From JAJRXR01 sp041987545 (lineage in GTDB: Bacteria > Planctomycetota > Phycisphaerae > Phycisphaerales > UBA1924), in NCBI GenBank assembly GCA_041987545.1, contig JBHIWH010000008.1:1-64000 (forward strand): a stretch of 64,000 nucleotides of DNA. Direction: 5' to 3'. A program made the translations under genes and the position numbers. Below are positions 1-8,775 of the stretch, piece after piece. Each line of letters opens with the position of its first letter. The stretch's first letter is position 1. The notes under the pieces are model-generated. The model searched no databases, was not told the DNA's origin, and worked only from the letters and a program-made list of their open reading frames with translations.

Positions 1-13
1 TCGAACGGTGCAA

Positions 14-1711
14 TCAGTTGGACACCAGTGCGTCGTCCTCGGGCTCGCCGTACATCTCCCGCAGGATCTGGTTGGCGGTCTCGCCCGCCGGAGCGTACGG
101 CGTGTGCTGCTGGCAGAACAGGCGGACGAACCCGGCGCTGCCCGCGGGGGGCGTGTAGAACGCGTTGCCGCCCTCGAGCACGTGCCGCCCGGTCGGGAGG
201 GCGCCGGCGGTGGGCAGGATGATGCCCTCCTCCTCGTACATCCGCTCCAGGTCGGCGACGTTGACCCAGGAGGGCATGCCCGCCTGGCGGTACTCGCGGA
301 GCAACTCCTCGCTGGGCGTGCGGACGCACGTGCCGCCGAGGATATAGGGCAGGTCGGGGGAGCCGGTCACGGAGCCGGTCTCGTCGTTGGAGTAGTAGAC
401 GCCCTGGGCGTTGGCCCACGAGGCGCCGAGGGTCGGCAGCCGGACGTACCACAGCCGCAGGTCCCCCGCGCCGTCGGAGACGACCTCGGGCAGGACGAGC
501 TGGCTCGCGGGCAGGCCCTCGACCTGCATCCCGACGCGTGACGCGCCCTGGGGCAGCGTCGCCAGCGCGAGGTACGTCCGCTGGGGCAGCGCCTCGCAGT
601 GACGCGTGTCGGCGCCGGCGGTGGACTTCATCGCCGCCCCGGCCAGGATCATGCCCAGACCGATGAGCTGGGCGGTCGAATCGTTGCTGACGACGGCGAC
701 CGCGGCGCCGCCCACGATCAGGCCCGTGCCCACGTAGCTCTTGGCGATCCGCACGTCCTCGAAGTTGTTCCACTTCAGGTCCGTCGCGAGCCGGTTGTAG
801 TCTGTCAGCACGGGGAAGGGCGTCTGGTACCCGTTCAGATCCAGCAGCAGGTGGTTGCCGTCGGAGAAGGTGCGGGCCTCGTAGGCGGCGATCGCGCCGT
901 CGGGCCCGGTGCGGATCTTCTTGGGCCCCAGGCCGTAGTCCACGATGAAGACGGCGTTGTACGAGCCCGAGCGGATCTCGTCGGCCAGGCCCTGCAGCTC
1001 CGGGTTGACCGCGACGAGCTTGCGGAGCGACTCCTCCATCTCGGGGTAGAGCCCGAGCTTCCGCTCGGCGATCGCCGCCAGGGCGTACCCCGGCTCGAAG
1101 TCGGACGCGGCCAGCGGGATCGAGTCCTCGATCGCCTCGTCGGTCTGCTCGTCCTCCTCCTCGGCCCGCGCGACGCCGGCGACGAGCAGCTCCCTGTCGG
1201 AGAGCTCGTCGGCTTTGTCGTTGGTCTGCCTCTCGCCCTCGACGACGCTGCTCAGGTCCTTGAGCTGGAACTGGGAGCTGAGGGCCGAGGCCCGCATGTT
1301 GCCCCAGTCGCCCCCGGCGCCGTCGGTGATCGCGACGGCGGTGAATCCGGCCGCCTGCTCGAAGGGCTCGCCCTTCCAGATCTGGACGTTTGTGTCCCCG
1401 ACCAGGAACCGCCCGACCGACTTGCCCTGGTTGACGCCCTGGGTGCGCAGCTGGTCGTAGATGTAGTCGGCGCTGGCCCGGGCGGTGTCCAGGTCGCCCT
1501 CGGCGATCGAGGCCCAGAGGACCTTCTGCCTGTCGAGCAGGTACGCCCGGTCCTTGAGCTTGTCGGTCGCGGACGTGAGCGCGACCGAGCGGGCCGTGCC
1601 GTAGTCGGCCCGTGCCATCGAGCCGAGCAGGTCGGCGTCGCCCTGGTAGGTCGAGCAGCCGCCGGCCAGAATGCTGGCGAGGGCCGCGAAGATCAGCGTC
1701 GTTCGTTTCAA
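14..1711 (-). CDS. COG3014-like lipoprotein
   Basis: A predicted outer-membrane lipoprotein of 565 residues. The start is a TTG at 1709-1711, preceded at good spacing by a GGGGGAG ribosome site. The N-terminus is a lipoprotein signal with an A-G-G-C lipobox at Cys19. The middle is helical, and the phrases W-K-G-E-P-F and V-D-Y-G-L-G-P-K-K resemble the uncharacterised COG3014 family, which in other bacteria lies beside LpoB-like genes. Here it is the last gene of a three-lipoprotein run, 46 bases after an LpoB-like gene. An acidic stretch rich in E and D lies around residues 180-200. The biochemical role is unknown; an envelope role is inferred from its neighbours. Family assignment is by recollection of motifs only. 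Confidence 0.75.
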   Translation of the reverse strand: MKRTTLIFAALASILAGGCSTYQGDADLLGSMARADYGTARSVALTSATDKLKDRAYLLDRQKVLWASIAEGDLDTARASADYIYDQLRTQGVNQGKSVGRFLVGDTNVQIWKGEPFEQAAGFTAVAITDGAGGDWGNMRASALSSQFQLKDLSSVVEGERQTNDKADELSDRELLVAGVARAEEEDEQTDEAIEDSIPLAASDFEPGYALAAIAERKLGLYPEMEESLRKLVAVNPELQGLADEIRSGSYNAVFIVDYGLGPKKIRTGPDGAIAAYEARTFSDGNHLLLDLNGYQTPFPVLTDYNRLATDLKWNNFEDVRIAKSYVGTGLIVGGAAVAVVSNDSTAQLIGLGMILAGAAMKSTAGADTRHCEALPQRTYLALATLPQGASRVGMQVEGLPASQLVLPEVVSDGAGDLRLWYVRLPTLGASWANAQGVYYSNDETGSVTGSPDLPYILGGTCVRTPSEELLREYRQAGMPSWVNVADLERMYEEEGIILPTAGALPTGRHVLEGGNAFYTPPAGSAGFVRLFCQQHTPYAPAGETANQILREMYGEPEDDALVSN

Positions 1712-1757
1712 GGTCTACTCCCCCGGATCCCCCGCCCGCGGCGGGGTCAGAAGTGCG

Positions 1758-2420
1758 CTAGTCGAGGATCAGCCCGCGGGCGACCCGCGCGAACTGCGTC
1801 TGCCCGCTCCAGATCGCCCGCCCCGAGCCGAGGTCCACGATCTCGGTCTGGACGACGAACAGGTCCTTCCGCTCGTTGGCGTCGTCGTCGTTGTCGGTCG
1901 CGCTCCGCGTCGCGGACAAGAACGTCGTGTTGATCGCGTGGGTCGCGATGGGCTGCTCGGCGAAGGCGACGGGCGCCGGCTCGAACACGACGCTCCCGTC
2001 ATCGAGCGTGACGTTCCGACCCGCGGCGTCGGCGATCGCGAACCGCTCGAACAGCCGCCGCCGCTGCTCGGGCATGACGATCGAGACGTTCTTCGAGCGG
2101 AGCAGCTCGAAGATGCCCTCGTCGTAGAGGACGCGGGAGATCATCACCCAGCGGTCGGCCTCGCCGATCCGCTCGGTCGAGATGTTGTTGAACTCGCCCG
2201 GCATGAGCCGGATCTCGGGCGAGCCGGGCCCGCGTCCCTGCAGGAACGAGGCGCCGGCGAGCTGGGCGGACAGCTCGGCGGACGTGTACTCGATGTCCGA
2301 GATCGTGAACCGGGTCGACCCGCCCTTCGCGCCCGCGGAGGCGCACCCGCCCCCGAGGCACCCGGCGAGCAGAAGCCCGGCGAGGCCGAGCGCGGCCCCC
2401 GTGCGCAGCAATCCTGTCAT
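1758..2420 (-). CDS. LpoB-like lipoprotein (first of a tandem pair in coordinates)
   Basis: A 220-residue lipoprotein with a perfect L-A-G-C lipobox at Cys21 and a GGGGGAG ribosome site before the ATG. The body resembles the penicillin-binding-protein activator LpoB family: a predicted alternating strand-helix domain with the phrase R-V-L-Y-D-E-G-I-F-E followed by an R-R-R-L-F-E-R-F helix, and a C-terminal half that describes an exported activity by comparison with family members. In enterobacteria LpoB spans the periplasm and stimulates PBP1b; whether that applies here is unknown. It lies between another LpoB-like gene and a COG3014-like gene on the same strand, 45-46 bases apart, so the three are probably one transcript. 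It shares the general plan but not close sequence with the gene at 2466-3113. Confidence 0.65.
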   Translation of the reverse strand: MTGLLRTGAALGLAGLLLAGCLGGGCASAGAKGGSTRFTISDIEYTSAELSAQLAGASFLQGRGPGSPEIRLMPGEFNNISTERIGEADRWVMISRVLYDEGIFELLRSKNVSIVMPEQRRRLFERFAIADAAGRNVTLDDGSVVFEPAPVAFAEQPIATHAINTTFLSATRSATDNDDDANERKDLFVVQTEIVDLGSGRAIWSGQTQFARVARGLILD

Positions 2421-2465
2421 GCGAACACTCCCCCTGTCTGGCGGGACTCACCCCTGCGGGCGGCC

Positions 2466-3113
2466 TTAGCGGACAGTCTTCTGGACGATCTGCGACGAGA
2501 AGACCTGGCGCCCGGAGGACATCTCCATGAGCGTCATGTCGAAGACGTAGAGGCTCACGCCCCCGGCGCCGCGGGTCGCCTCGGACATCTCCGAGTTGAG
2601 CACGAAGATGTCGTCGGCCGAGTACATCCGCCCGCCCTGGCTGTCCACCGCGACGCCCTCGTCCACGAGGCTGCCCCCGCCGCCCGAGTCGGCGGCCAGG
2701 CGCCCGCGCAGCCGCTCGAGCTGCTCGGGGTCGGTGTACACCGTCGCGTACTGGGCGACGACGTCGGAGTTGATGATCGAGTTGCGGACGATCTGGCGGG
2801 CGAGGCGGAAGTCATTGGTCGGCGTCCGCGTGCGGTTCACAAACTCGCCCAGGTACAGGACCGCCCGGTTCTGGCGGTTGGCCAGCTCCGGGATGCCCGC
2901 GATCCGCATTGGCAGGTCCTGGGCGACCTGGTCGGCGAACTCGATGAGCGTGACGGTGCTGACCGAGCTGTCCTTGACGTCGGCCTGGGTGCTCACGCCC
3001 GGGTCGCGGCGGCCCTGGGTGTCGCCGATGGGGCCCCGGGGGCCCGAGGAACAGCCCGCGAGGGCGACGAGGGCCGTGGTCGAGGCCGCGGCGAGGGCGA
3101 GACGCGTGTTCAT
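2466..3113 (-). CDS. LpoB-like lipoprotein, second paralogue
   Basis: A 215-residue lipoprotein. I place the start at the ATG at 3111-3113, preceded by GGGAGG, rather than at a much longer upstream in-frame opening that would run into gap. The signal peptide ends in L-A-G-C at Cys21. The mature part holds the LpoB-type pattern: Q-N-R-A-V-L-Y-L-G-E-F-V-N-R-T near residue 75, an R-N-S-I-I-N-S-D helix, and a final strand pair V-S-L-Y-V-F-D-M-T-L followed by S-S-Q-I-V-Q. LpoB proteins activate class A peptidoglycan synthases in enterobacteria; the partner here is unknown. It is the first gene of the three-lipoprotein run. Confidence 0.75.
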   Translation of the reverse strand: MNTRLALAAASTTALVALAGCSSGPRGPIGDTQGRRDPGVSTQADVKDSSVSTVTLIEFADQVAQDLPMRIAGIPELANRQNRAVLYLGEFVNRTRTPTNDFRLARQIVRNSIINSDVVAQYATVYTDPEQLERLRGRLAADSGGGGSLVDEGVAVDSQGGRMYSADDIFVLNSEMSEATRGAGGVSLYVFDMTLMEMSSGRQVFSSQIVQKTVR

Positions 3114-3244
3114 AGTCCTGGTTCCTCCCTTGGTCGGGGCCCGAGGCCCCGGGTCGTTGAGTCTACCTGCGGGCCGTCTCATCGCGGCGCCACGGCGAGA
3201 TTGTGTGTAAAGCTCTATCGACGAGCGGCTTGCGCCGGATCGCC

Positions 3245-4285
3245 TCAGGCGGCGCCGTCGCGCTTGGCCATCATCTCCAGCATGTCCACGCACCGCGTGG
3301 CGTACCCCGCCTCGTTGTCGTACCAACTGACAACCTTGAAGAAGCGGTCGTTGAGCTCGATGCCCGCCTCGGCGTCGAAGATGGAGCTGTAGGGCGAGCC
3401 GATGAAGTCCGAGCTGACCACCTGCTCCTCGGTGTACCCCAGCACGCCCTTCATCGAGCCCTCGCTGGCCGCCTTCATGGCGGCGTTGATGTCCTTCAGG
3501 CTCGTGGACTTGCCCGTCCGGAACGTCAGGTCGACGCACGAGACGTCCGCCGTCGGCACGCGGAAGGCCATGCCCGTGAGCTTGCCCTTCAGGTCCGGGA
3601 TGCACAGGGCGACGGCCTTGGCCGCGCCGGTGCTGGCCGGGATGATGTTCTGGTAGGCGTTGCGCCCGCCCCGCCAGTCCTTCTTGGACGGCCCGTCCTG
3701 GGTCGGCTGGGTCGCGGTCGCGGCGTGGACGGTGGTCATCAGGCCCTCCTCGAGCCCGAACTCATCGTTGATGACCTTGGCGATGGGCGCGAGGCAGTTG
3801 GTCGTGCAGCTGGCGTTGGAGATCACCTCGTCCTTCGCCGGGTCGTACAGCTCGTGGTTGACCTTGTAGGCGAACGTGCGGACGGTCTCGGGCGTCTTGG
3901 TCGGCGCCGAGATCATGACCCGCTTGCACCCGTTGTTCTCGATGTGCTTGCGGGCGTCCTCGAGCGTGGTGAACAGACCCGTGGACTCGAGGACGTAGTC
4001 GACGCCGTGGTCGGCCCACGGCAGCTCGGCGGGGTCGCGGACGGCCTTGGTCCGCGTGGTCTTGCCGTTGACCGTGAACGAGTCCTCGGTCGCGGCGACG
4101 TCGGCGGGCTTGCCGTTGACCTTGAAGCGGCCGTGCATCGTGTCGTACTTGAGCAGGTACGCCAGGTTGTCCGCCGGCACGAGGTCGTTGATGAGGTTGA
4201 TCTCGAAGCCGGGTCGCTCGGCGGCGATGCGGTAGACGAGGCGCCCGATGCGTCCGAAGCCGTTGATGCCCACGCGGATGGCCAT
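3245..4285 (-). CDS. gap: type I glyceraldehyde-3-phosphate dehydrogenase
   Basis: This cytoplasmic enzyme converts glyceraldehyde-3-phosphate, phosphate and NAD+ to 1,3-bisphosphoglycerate in glycolysis. The 346-residue length is normal. The N-terminus shows the Rossmann motif G-I-N-G-F-G-R-I-G-R, and Asp34 in I-N-D-L suggests NAD rather than NADP. The catalytic cysteine is Cys160 in S-N-A-S-C-T-T-N, and the T-V-H-A-A-T-A-T-Q segment supplies the partner histidine. A GAGGAG ribosome site precedes the ATG by about eight bases. It lies 113 bases after the P-type ATPase gene on the same strand and 131 bases before the lipoprotein genes, so a transcript of its own is possible. Confidence 0.97.
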   Translation of the reverse strand: MAIRVGINGFGRIGRLVYRIAAERPGFEINLINDLVPADNLAYLLKYDTMHGRFKVNGKPADVAATEDSFTVNGKTTRTKAVRDPAELPWADHGVDYVLESTGLFTTLEDARKHIENNGCKRVMISAPTKTPETVRTFAYKVNHELYDPAKDEVISNASCTTNCLAPIAKVINDEFGLEEGLMTTVHAATATQPTQDGPSKKDWRGGRNAYQNIIPASTGAAKAVALCIPDLKGKLTGMAFRVPTADVSCVDLTFRTGKSTSLKDINAAMKAASEGSMKGVLGYTEEQVVSSDFIGSPYSSIFDAEAGIELNDRFFKVVSWYDNEAGYATRCVDMLEMMAKRDGAA

Positions 4286-4398
4286 GTCGTCGATCTCCTC
4301 AGGTCTGTGGGCCCGGGTGAGGGGCCGGTTCCGTCCGTGCCCAACGGTAGGACCGGGCGCCCGGGGGCTCTAGAGGCGGGCGGGCGTGGGGGGGGTGA

Positions 4399-6270
4399 TC
4401 AGTCGCGGATGTCCGACAGGCTCGACGGCGGCGCGGCGACCCGCAGGGCGTTGACCACCGCCAGCACGTCGATCACCTCCTGGGCGATCGCGCCGGCGAC
4501 CGGGGGCAGGAGCCCGGCCGCGGCGAATCCCATGCCCACCACGCTCAGGGCCATCCCCCCCAGGGCGCTCTGCAGCGCGATGCGGCGCATGCGGCGGGAG
4601 ATGTGGAAGAACTCGTCCACCCGCTCCAGCGCATTGTCCAGGACGACGACGCCCGCGGCCTCGGTCGTGATGTCGCTCGCCTGGCCGAAGGCGATGCCGA
4701 CCGTCGCCAGGGCCAGGGCGGGCGCGTCGTTGATCCCGTCGCCGATGAAGCAGGTCCGGGCGGCCACGGTCTCCCGCCGCACGATCTCGACCTTGTCCTC
4801 GGGCGACTGCGAGGCCAGGACGTCCTTGATGCCGACCTTGTCGGCCAGGTAGCGGACCTCGCTCTCCCGGTCGCCCGAGACGAGCATGACCTTCTGGAAC
4901 CGGTGCTTGCGTGTCAGGTGACGGATGAAGGCGGCGCCGTCGGCCCGGGGCTCGTCCCGGAAGCGGATCGTCGCGGCCAGTTCGCCGTCCACGAGCACGA
5001 CGCACTCGAGCCCGCCGGCCAGGGGCGGGAGGCGATCGGCGAGTCCCGGCTCGTTCTTCTCGAGCTTGCCCCGGCCCGTCACGAGCACCTCGCGCCCGCC
5101 CACGATCCCGCGCAGGCCCTCGCCAGGGCGCTCGGCGATCTCGTGCGGCTCGTGGGTCACCAGGCGTTTGGCGTCCGCCGCCCGGACGACGGCCCCCGCG
5201 AGTGGGTGCTTCGAGTACCGCTCGAGGGCGGCGGTCAGGCCCAGGATGTCGTCGGCGCCGAAGCCCTCGCCCGGGATCACCTCGGTCACGCTCGGCTTGC
5301 CGTACGTCAGCGTGCCGGTCTTGTCGAAGATGATCGTGCGGCAGGTGTCGATCGTCTCGAGGGTCGCGGGGTCCTTGACGATCACCCCCCGGCGGGCAGC
5401 GAGCGAGATCGACCCGATGATCGCCGTCGGGATCGCGATCAGCAGCGGGCAGGGCGTCGCGACCACGAGCACGGCCAGGAACCGGACCGGGTCGCCCGAC
5501 AACGCCCAGGCGACGAGCGCGATGCCGACGGCAAGGGGCGTGTAGTACGCGCCCAGCGAGTCGCCCAGGCGCCGCAGGCGCGGGCGGCGCTGCTCGCTCT
5601 CCCGCATCACCTGCATGATCTTGGCGTACCGCGAGTCCTCGGGGAGCCGGGCGGCGCGGATGGTCAGGGCCGATTCGCCGTTGATGGAGCCGGAGATGAC
5701 GGCCGACCCCGGCGCCTTGGACATCATGTACGGCTCGCCCGTGAGGTACGACTCGTCCATGACGCCGTGCCCGCTGGTGACCTCGCCGTCCACCGGGCAG
5801 ATCTCGTGCGGGTAGATCACGACCTCGTCGCCCACGCGGATCTGCCCGATCGGGGCGTCCTCGACCCTGCCGTCGCGGCGGATGTGCGCGGTCGTCGGCA
5901 CGCGCTTGGCCAGGGCCCGGAGCACGGAGCTGGCGTTCTGCACGGCCATCGCCTCGAGCGTCTCGCCGCCCGAGAGCATGAGCACGACGAGCGTGCCCGC
6001 CAGGTACTCACCGAGGATCACGCTTGTCACGATCGAGATGCCGGCCAGCAGGTCCGAGCCGAACTGGAGCCGGACCGCCTTGACGATCAGGTCCACGACC
6101 AGGGGCAGCCCGCCCCCGGCCAGGGCGATCCAGAGCGGGACGCGGGCCTCGACGCTCTCGGGCGCGAACCAGAGACGGAGCACCAGGTGGGCCGCGATCG
6201 CCAGGACGGCGAGGGCCGCGATGTACAGCTCCTTGGTCCGCCAGGGCGATCGGGTCGTGGGAGCGTCCAC
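4399..6270 (-). CDS. P1B-type heavy-metal ATPase with a TPC membrane motif
   Basis: A 623-residue metal-transporting ATPase, probably an efflux pump. There are four predicted helices in the first 100 residues, an actuator domain with T-G-E-P, a fifth and sixth helix carrying A-T-P-C-P-L, the phosphorylation motif D-K-T-G-T-L-T, the P1B-specific S-K-H-P in the nucleotide domain, G-D-G-I-N-D-A-P and two C-terminal helices. There is no N-terminal cysteine-rich metal-binding domain. The membrane motif is T-P-C rather than the C-P-C of copper and zinc pumps; TPC pumps form a small subgroup whose metals are poorly assigned, so I name no substrate. The start is GTG. It begins 19 bases after pyrC ends, so the two are probably cotranscribed. 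Confidence 0.93.
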   Translation of the reverse strand: MDAPTTRSPWRTKELYIAALAVLAIAAHLVLRLWFAPESVEARVPLWIALAGGGLPLVVDLIVKAVRLQFGSDLLAGISIVTSVILGEYLAGTLVVLMLSGGETLEAMAVQNASSVLRALAKRVPTTAHIRRDGRVEDAPIGQIRVGDEVVIYPHEICPVDGEVTSGHGVMDESYLTGEPYMMSKAPGSAVISGSINGESALTIRAARLPEDSRYAKIMQVMRESEQRRPRLRRLGDSLGAYYTPLAVGIALVAWALSGDPVRFLAVLVVATPCPLLIAIPTAIIGSISLAARRGVIVKDPATLETIDTCRTIIFDKTGTLTYGKPSVTEVIPGEGFGADDILGLTAALERYSKHPLAGAVVRAADAKRLVTHEPHEIAERPGEGLRGIVGGREVLVTGRGKLEKNEPGLADRLPPLAGGLECVVLVDGELAATIRFRDEPRADGAAFIRHLTRKHRFQKVMLVSGDRESEVRYLADKVGIKDVLASQSPEDKVEIVRRETVAARTCFIGDGINDAPALALATVGIAFGQASDITTEAAGVVVLDNALERVDEFFHISRRMRRIALQSALGGMALSVVGMGFAAAGLLPPVAGAIAQEVIDVLAVVNALRVAAPPSSLSDIRD

Positions 6271-6289
6271 CGGTTCGGGCTCCGAGGGC

Positions 6290-7621
6290 CTACCGCGCGG
6301 GCGCGGGCGCCCGCCCCGTCGTGAGTTCGTGCACGAGCCGGCCGCCGACGATCGTCCCGACCGCCCGGCCCCTGACGCGCCGCCCCAGGAAGGGTGTGTT
6401 CGATGAGCGGCCGCGCAGGTCGGACTCGGCGACCGTCCACTCCGCGTCCGGGTCGATGAGCGTGACGTCCGCCGGCCCGCCCACCTCGAGGCGGCCCAGG
6501 CCCATCGCGTCGAGCCCGCACAGGGCGGCCGGGCCCACGGTCATGAGCCAGATCAGGCGGGGCCAGTCGATGGCGCCGGTCGCGACGAGGGCCTCGGCGC
6601 ACAGGGGCAGCGCGGTCTCGAGCCCGATGATGCCGAAGGGCGCCAGCTCGAACGGCCTGGCCTTCTCGTCGGCGCTGTGCGGCGCGTGGTCCGTCGCCAG
6701 GACCGTGATGACGCCCTCAGCGACGGCCTGGCGCAGCGCCTCGACGTCGGCCCGCGTGCGCAGCGGCGGGTTCATCTTGGCGCCGGTGTTGAAGCCGTCG
6801 CACGCGTCGTCGGTCAGGATGAGGTGGTGGGGGCTGGCCTCGGCCGTCACGGGCAGGCCCGCCTCCCGCGCGGCCCGGATGATCGGGATCGATCCGCCGC
6901 TGCTGACGTGCTGCACGTGGTAGGGACAGCCGATGTCCGTGTTCAGCCGCACGTCGCGCTCGATGATCGACTCCTCGGCGATCGGCGGCCAGCCGGTCAG
7001 CCCGAGGCGGAGCGAGACCGCCCCCTCGTGCATCGAGGCGCCGACCGTGAGCGCCGGGTCCTGGCAGTGCTGCATGAACGCGGCGCCGGTGGGCTTCACG
7101 GCCTCGAACACGCGGCGCATCATCTGCTCGGACTCGACCACGTCGCCGTCGTCGGAGAACCCGACCGCGCCCGCCTCCCGGCAGGGGATGATCTGCGCCA
7201 GCGTCTCGCCCTTGCGACCCTTCGTCGCCGCGGCGACGGGGAAGACACGGCAGAGCCCGGCGGCCGCGGCGCGTTCCTTGACCAGCTCGATCATCGCCGG
7301 CGTGTCGAGCGCCGGGATCGTGTTTGGCATGCAGCAGACGGCCGTGAACCCGCCGGCGACGGCGGCGGCCGACCCCGTCGCGATCGTCTCCTTGTGCTCG
7401 CCCCCCGGCTCGCGGAGGTGCACGTGCGGGTCGATCAGCCCGGGCGTGACGATCAGGCCCTCGGCGTCGATCACCCGGTCGGCCGGCGACCTGCTCAGCG
7501 AGGGCCCCATCTCGGCCACCCGTCCATCGCGGACGGCGAGGTCCACCACGGCGTCCAGGCCCGAGGCCGGGTCGATAACCCGTCCGCCGACGATGAGCAG
7601 GGCCTGTCCGCTGGCGTCCAC
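6290..7621 (-). CDS. pyrC: dihydroorotase
   Basis: Dihydroorotase closes carbamoyl-aspartate to dihydroorotate in pyrimidine synthesis. The 443-residue length and motifs fit the class I (PyrC/allantoinase-like) amidohydrolases: the zinc site D-P-H-V-H-L-R-E-P-G near residue 62, the G-F-S-D-D-G-D loop, and A-T-D-H-A-P-H-S holding the catalytic Asp near residue 310. The start is a GTG; no strong ribosome site is visible, so the first residues are uncertain. No pyrB is adjacent in this window, unlike many bacteria where pyrB and pyrC are paired. The downstream neighbour on the same strand is the metal ATPase, a link that looks positional rather than functional. Confidence 0.95.
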   Translation of the reverse strand: MDASGQALLIVGGRVIDPASGLDAVVDLAVRDGRVAEMGPSLSRSPADRVIDAEGLIVTPGLIDPHVHLREPGGEHKETIATGSAAAVAGGFTAVCCMPNTIPALDTPAMIELVKERAAAAGLCRVFPVAAATKGRKGETLAQIIPCREAGAVGFSDDGDVVESEQMMRRVFEAVKPTGAAFMQHCQDPALTVGASMHEGAVSLRLGLTGWPPIAEESIIERDVRLNTDIGCPYHVQHVSSGGSIPIIRAAREAGLPVTAEASPHHLILTDDACDGFNTGAKMNPPLRTRADVEALRQAVAEGVITVLATDHAPHSADEKARPFELAPFGIIGLETALPLCAEALVATGAIDWPRLIWLMTVGPAALCGLDAMGLGRLEVGGPADVTLIDPDAEWTVAESDLRGRSSNTPFLGRRVRGRAVGTIVGGRLVHELTTGRAPAPAR

Positions 7622-7644
7622 GCCCCAAGGATACGGCCCGTTCG

Positions 7645-7674
7645 TTGGCGGGCGCCCCCCCCAGCGCCTATCCT
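7645..7674 (+). promoter_or_regulatory. candidate promoter for tRNA-Pro
   Basis: A -35-like TTGGCG (7645-7650) and a -10-like TATCCT (7669-7674) are separated by 18 bases and would start transcription about 20 bases before the tRNA. The match is partial and is only a candidate. Confidence 0.35.
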
Positions 7675-7701
7675 GAACGGACCGGCGCCCTAGGGCGCAT
7701 C

Positions 7702-7776
7702 CGGGGTGTGGCGCAGCTTGGTTAGCGCGTTTGACTGGGGGTCAAAAGGTCGGAGGTTCGAATCCTCTCACCCCGA
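7702..7776 (+). tRNA. tRNA-Pro (anticodon GGG)
   Basis: A complete cloverleaf can be folded: the acceptor arms CGGGGTG and CACCCCG pair over seven bases, the D stem GCGC is present, and the anticodon stem TTTGA/TCAAA encloses the loop CTGGGGG with anticodon GGG. The T arm has the TTCGAAT loop and the discriminator base is A. The CCA end is not encoded. It reads proline codon CCC. Confidence 0.95.
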
Positions 7777-7909
7777 TTGAGATGGTGGATGGCCTCGGCA
7801 ACAGCCGGGGCCATCGCTGTTTTTGGCGGAGCCGAGCCTGTCTGCCCACGAAGGGACGCGAGCCCCGGGGCGGCGCAACCGGGCACAACTCAATCAGTCT
7901 GGACCGTCA

Positions 7910-8386
7910 TCAGAGCTGCCAGAGGCCGTGCTCGATCCCGCCCAGGATGTAGATCGAGAACGTGCCCTGGCCCGGGATCTCCATCGGAGGGATCGCCACC
8001 TCTGCCCCGGCCTGCTTCGCGGCTTTAACCGCGGCCTCGATGTCGTCCACGAGGACATAGGGCCGCACCACCGGCTCCTCCGTCTCCCGCATCGGCGCCC
8101 GCACGCCGATCCGCCCTCCTCCCGCAAGCTCGGCGGTGCGGGCGTTGCCGAACTCGGCGATCGGCTCACCGAACTCGACGCCGTGGGCCTCGGCCAACAA
8201 CTCGCACGTCGTGCCCACCGATGGAGTGACGATCTCGAGGTACTGGACTCTCAGGCCGTCCCCTGCCTCTCGCGCCTCGTCGACACGCCAGGACTCGGCA
8301 TTCGCGGGCCGGACGCTCGCCGCCCCGCCGACGAGCAGCAGCGGCGCAAGGCAAATCACGCCCGATCGGAGTGGCGTCGAGATCAT
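7910..8386 (-). CDS. exported VOC-fold (glyoxalase/bleomycin-resistance-like) protein
   Basis: A 158-residue protein with a vicinal-oxygen-chelate fold. The start chosen is the ATG that overlaps the stop of the preceding gene by four bases (ATGA), giving a hydrophobic leader of about 29 residues ending in A-N-A, so it is probably exported or membrane-bound, which is unusual for this fold. The rest shows the tandem beta-alpha-beta-beta-beta pattern: V-Q-Y-L-E-I-V-T-P near the start and R-P-Y-V-L-V-D-D-I-E-A-A-V opening the second half. Substrate unknown. It is the last gene of the ArsR-VOC-VOC run. Confidence 0.75.
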   Translation of the reverse strand: MISTPLRSGVICLAPLLLVGGAASVRPANAESWRVDEAREAGDGLRVQYLEIVTPSVGTTCELLAEAHGVEFGEPIAEFGNARTAELAGGGRIGVRAPMRETEEPVVRPYVLVDDIEAAVKAAKQAGAEVAIPPMEIPGQGTFSIYILGGIEHGLWQL

Positions 8387-8775
8387 TCCATCGTCCCCTG
8401 CGCGATCATGATGAGGTTCCCGCACGTGTCGTCGAAGACGGCCGTGACCATGGGGCCCATCTCGGTTGGTTGCTGCGTGAACCGCACGCCGAGCTTCTCC
8501 AGCCGCTCGTGCTCCGCGGCGACGTCCTGGACGGCGAACGCGGTGAACGGGATGCCGTCCTCGACAAGTGCGGACTTGAACGGCTTGACCGCGGGGTGCT
8601 CATCGGGCTCGAGGGCGAGCTCCGTGCCGCTCGGGTCCTCGGGGGACACCACGGTAATCCAGCGGTGCTCACCCATCGGGATGTCGTGCTTCTTCTGGAA
8701 GCCGAGCGTCTCGGTATAGAAGCGCAACGCCTTCTCCTGGTCATCAACAGGGATGCTCGACAGGCTAATCCTCAT
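8383..8775 (-). CDS. VOC-family protein (glyoxalase-like)
   Basis: A 130-residue cytoplasmic vicinal-oxygen-chelate protein. It begins M-R-I-S-L-S-S-I-P-V and continues with K-A-L-R-F-Y-T-E-T-L-G-F, the usual opening of the family, and ends with D-D-T-C-G-N-L-I-M-I, which carries the conserved D-x-x-G-N loop. I chose the ATG at 8773-8775 because an AGGAG lies nine bases upstream; TTG and ATG codons slightly upstream are too close to it. The start lies within the last codons of the ArsR gene, so translation is probably coupled. Substrate and metal are unknown. Confidence 0.85.
   Translation of the reverse strand: MRISLSSIPVDDQEKALRFYTETLGFQKKHDIPMGEHRWITVVSPEDPSGTELALEPDEHPAVKPFKSALVEDGIPFTAFAVQDVAAEHERLEKLGVRFTQQPTEMGPMVTAVFDDTCGNLIMIAQGTME

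Noticed and set aside
2466..3605. Extended start of the second LpoB-like lipoprotein
   Set aside because: The extension overlaps gap; the lipoprotein signal and GGGAGG fix the start at 3113.
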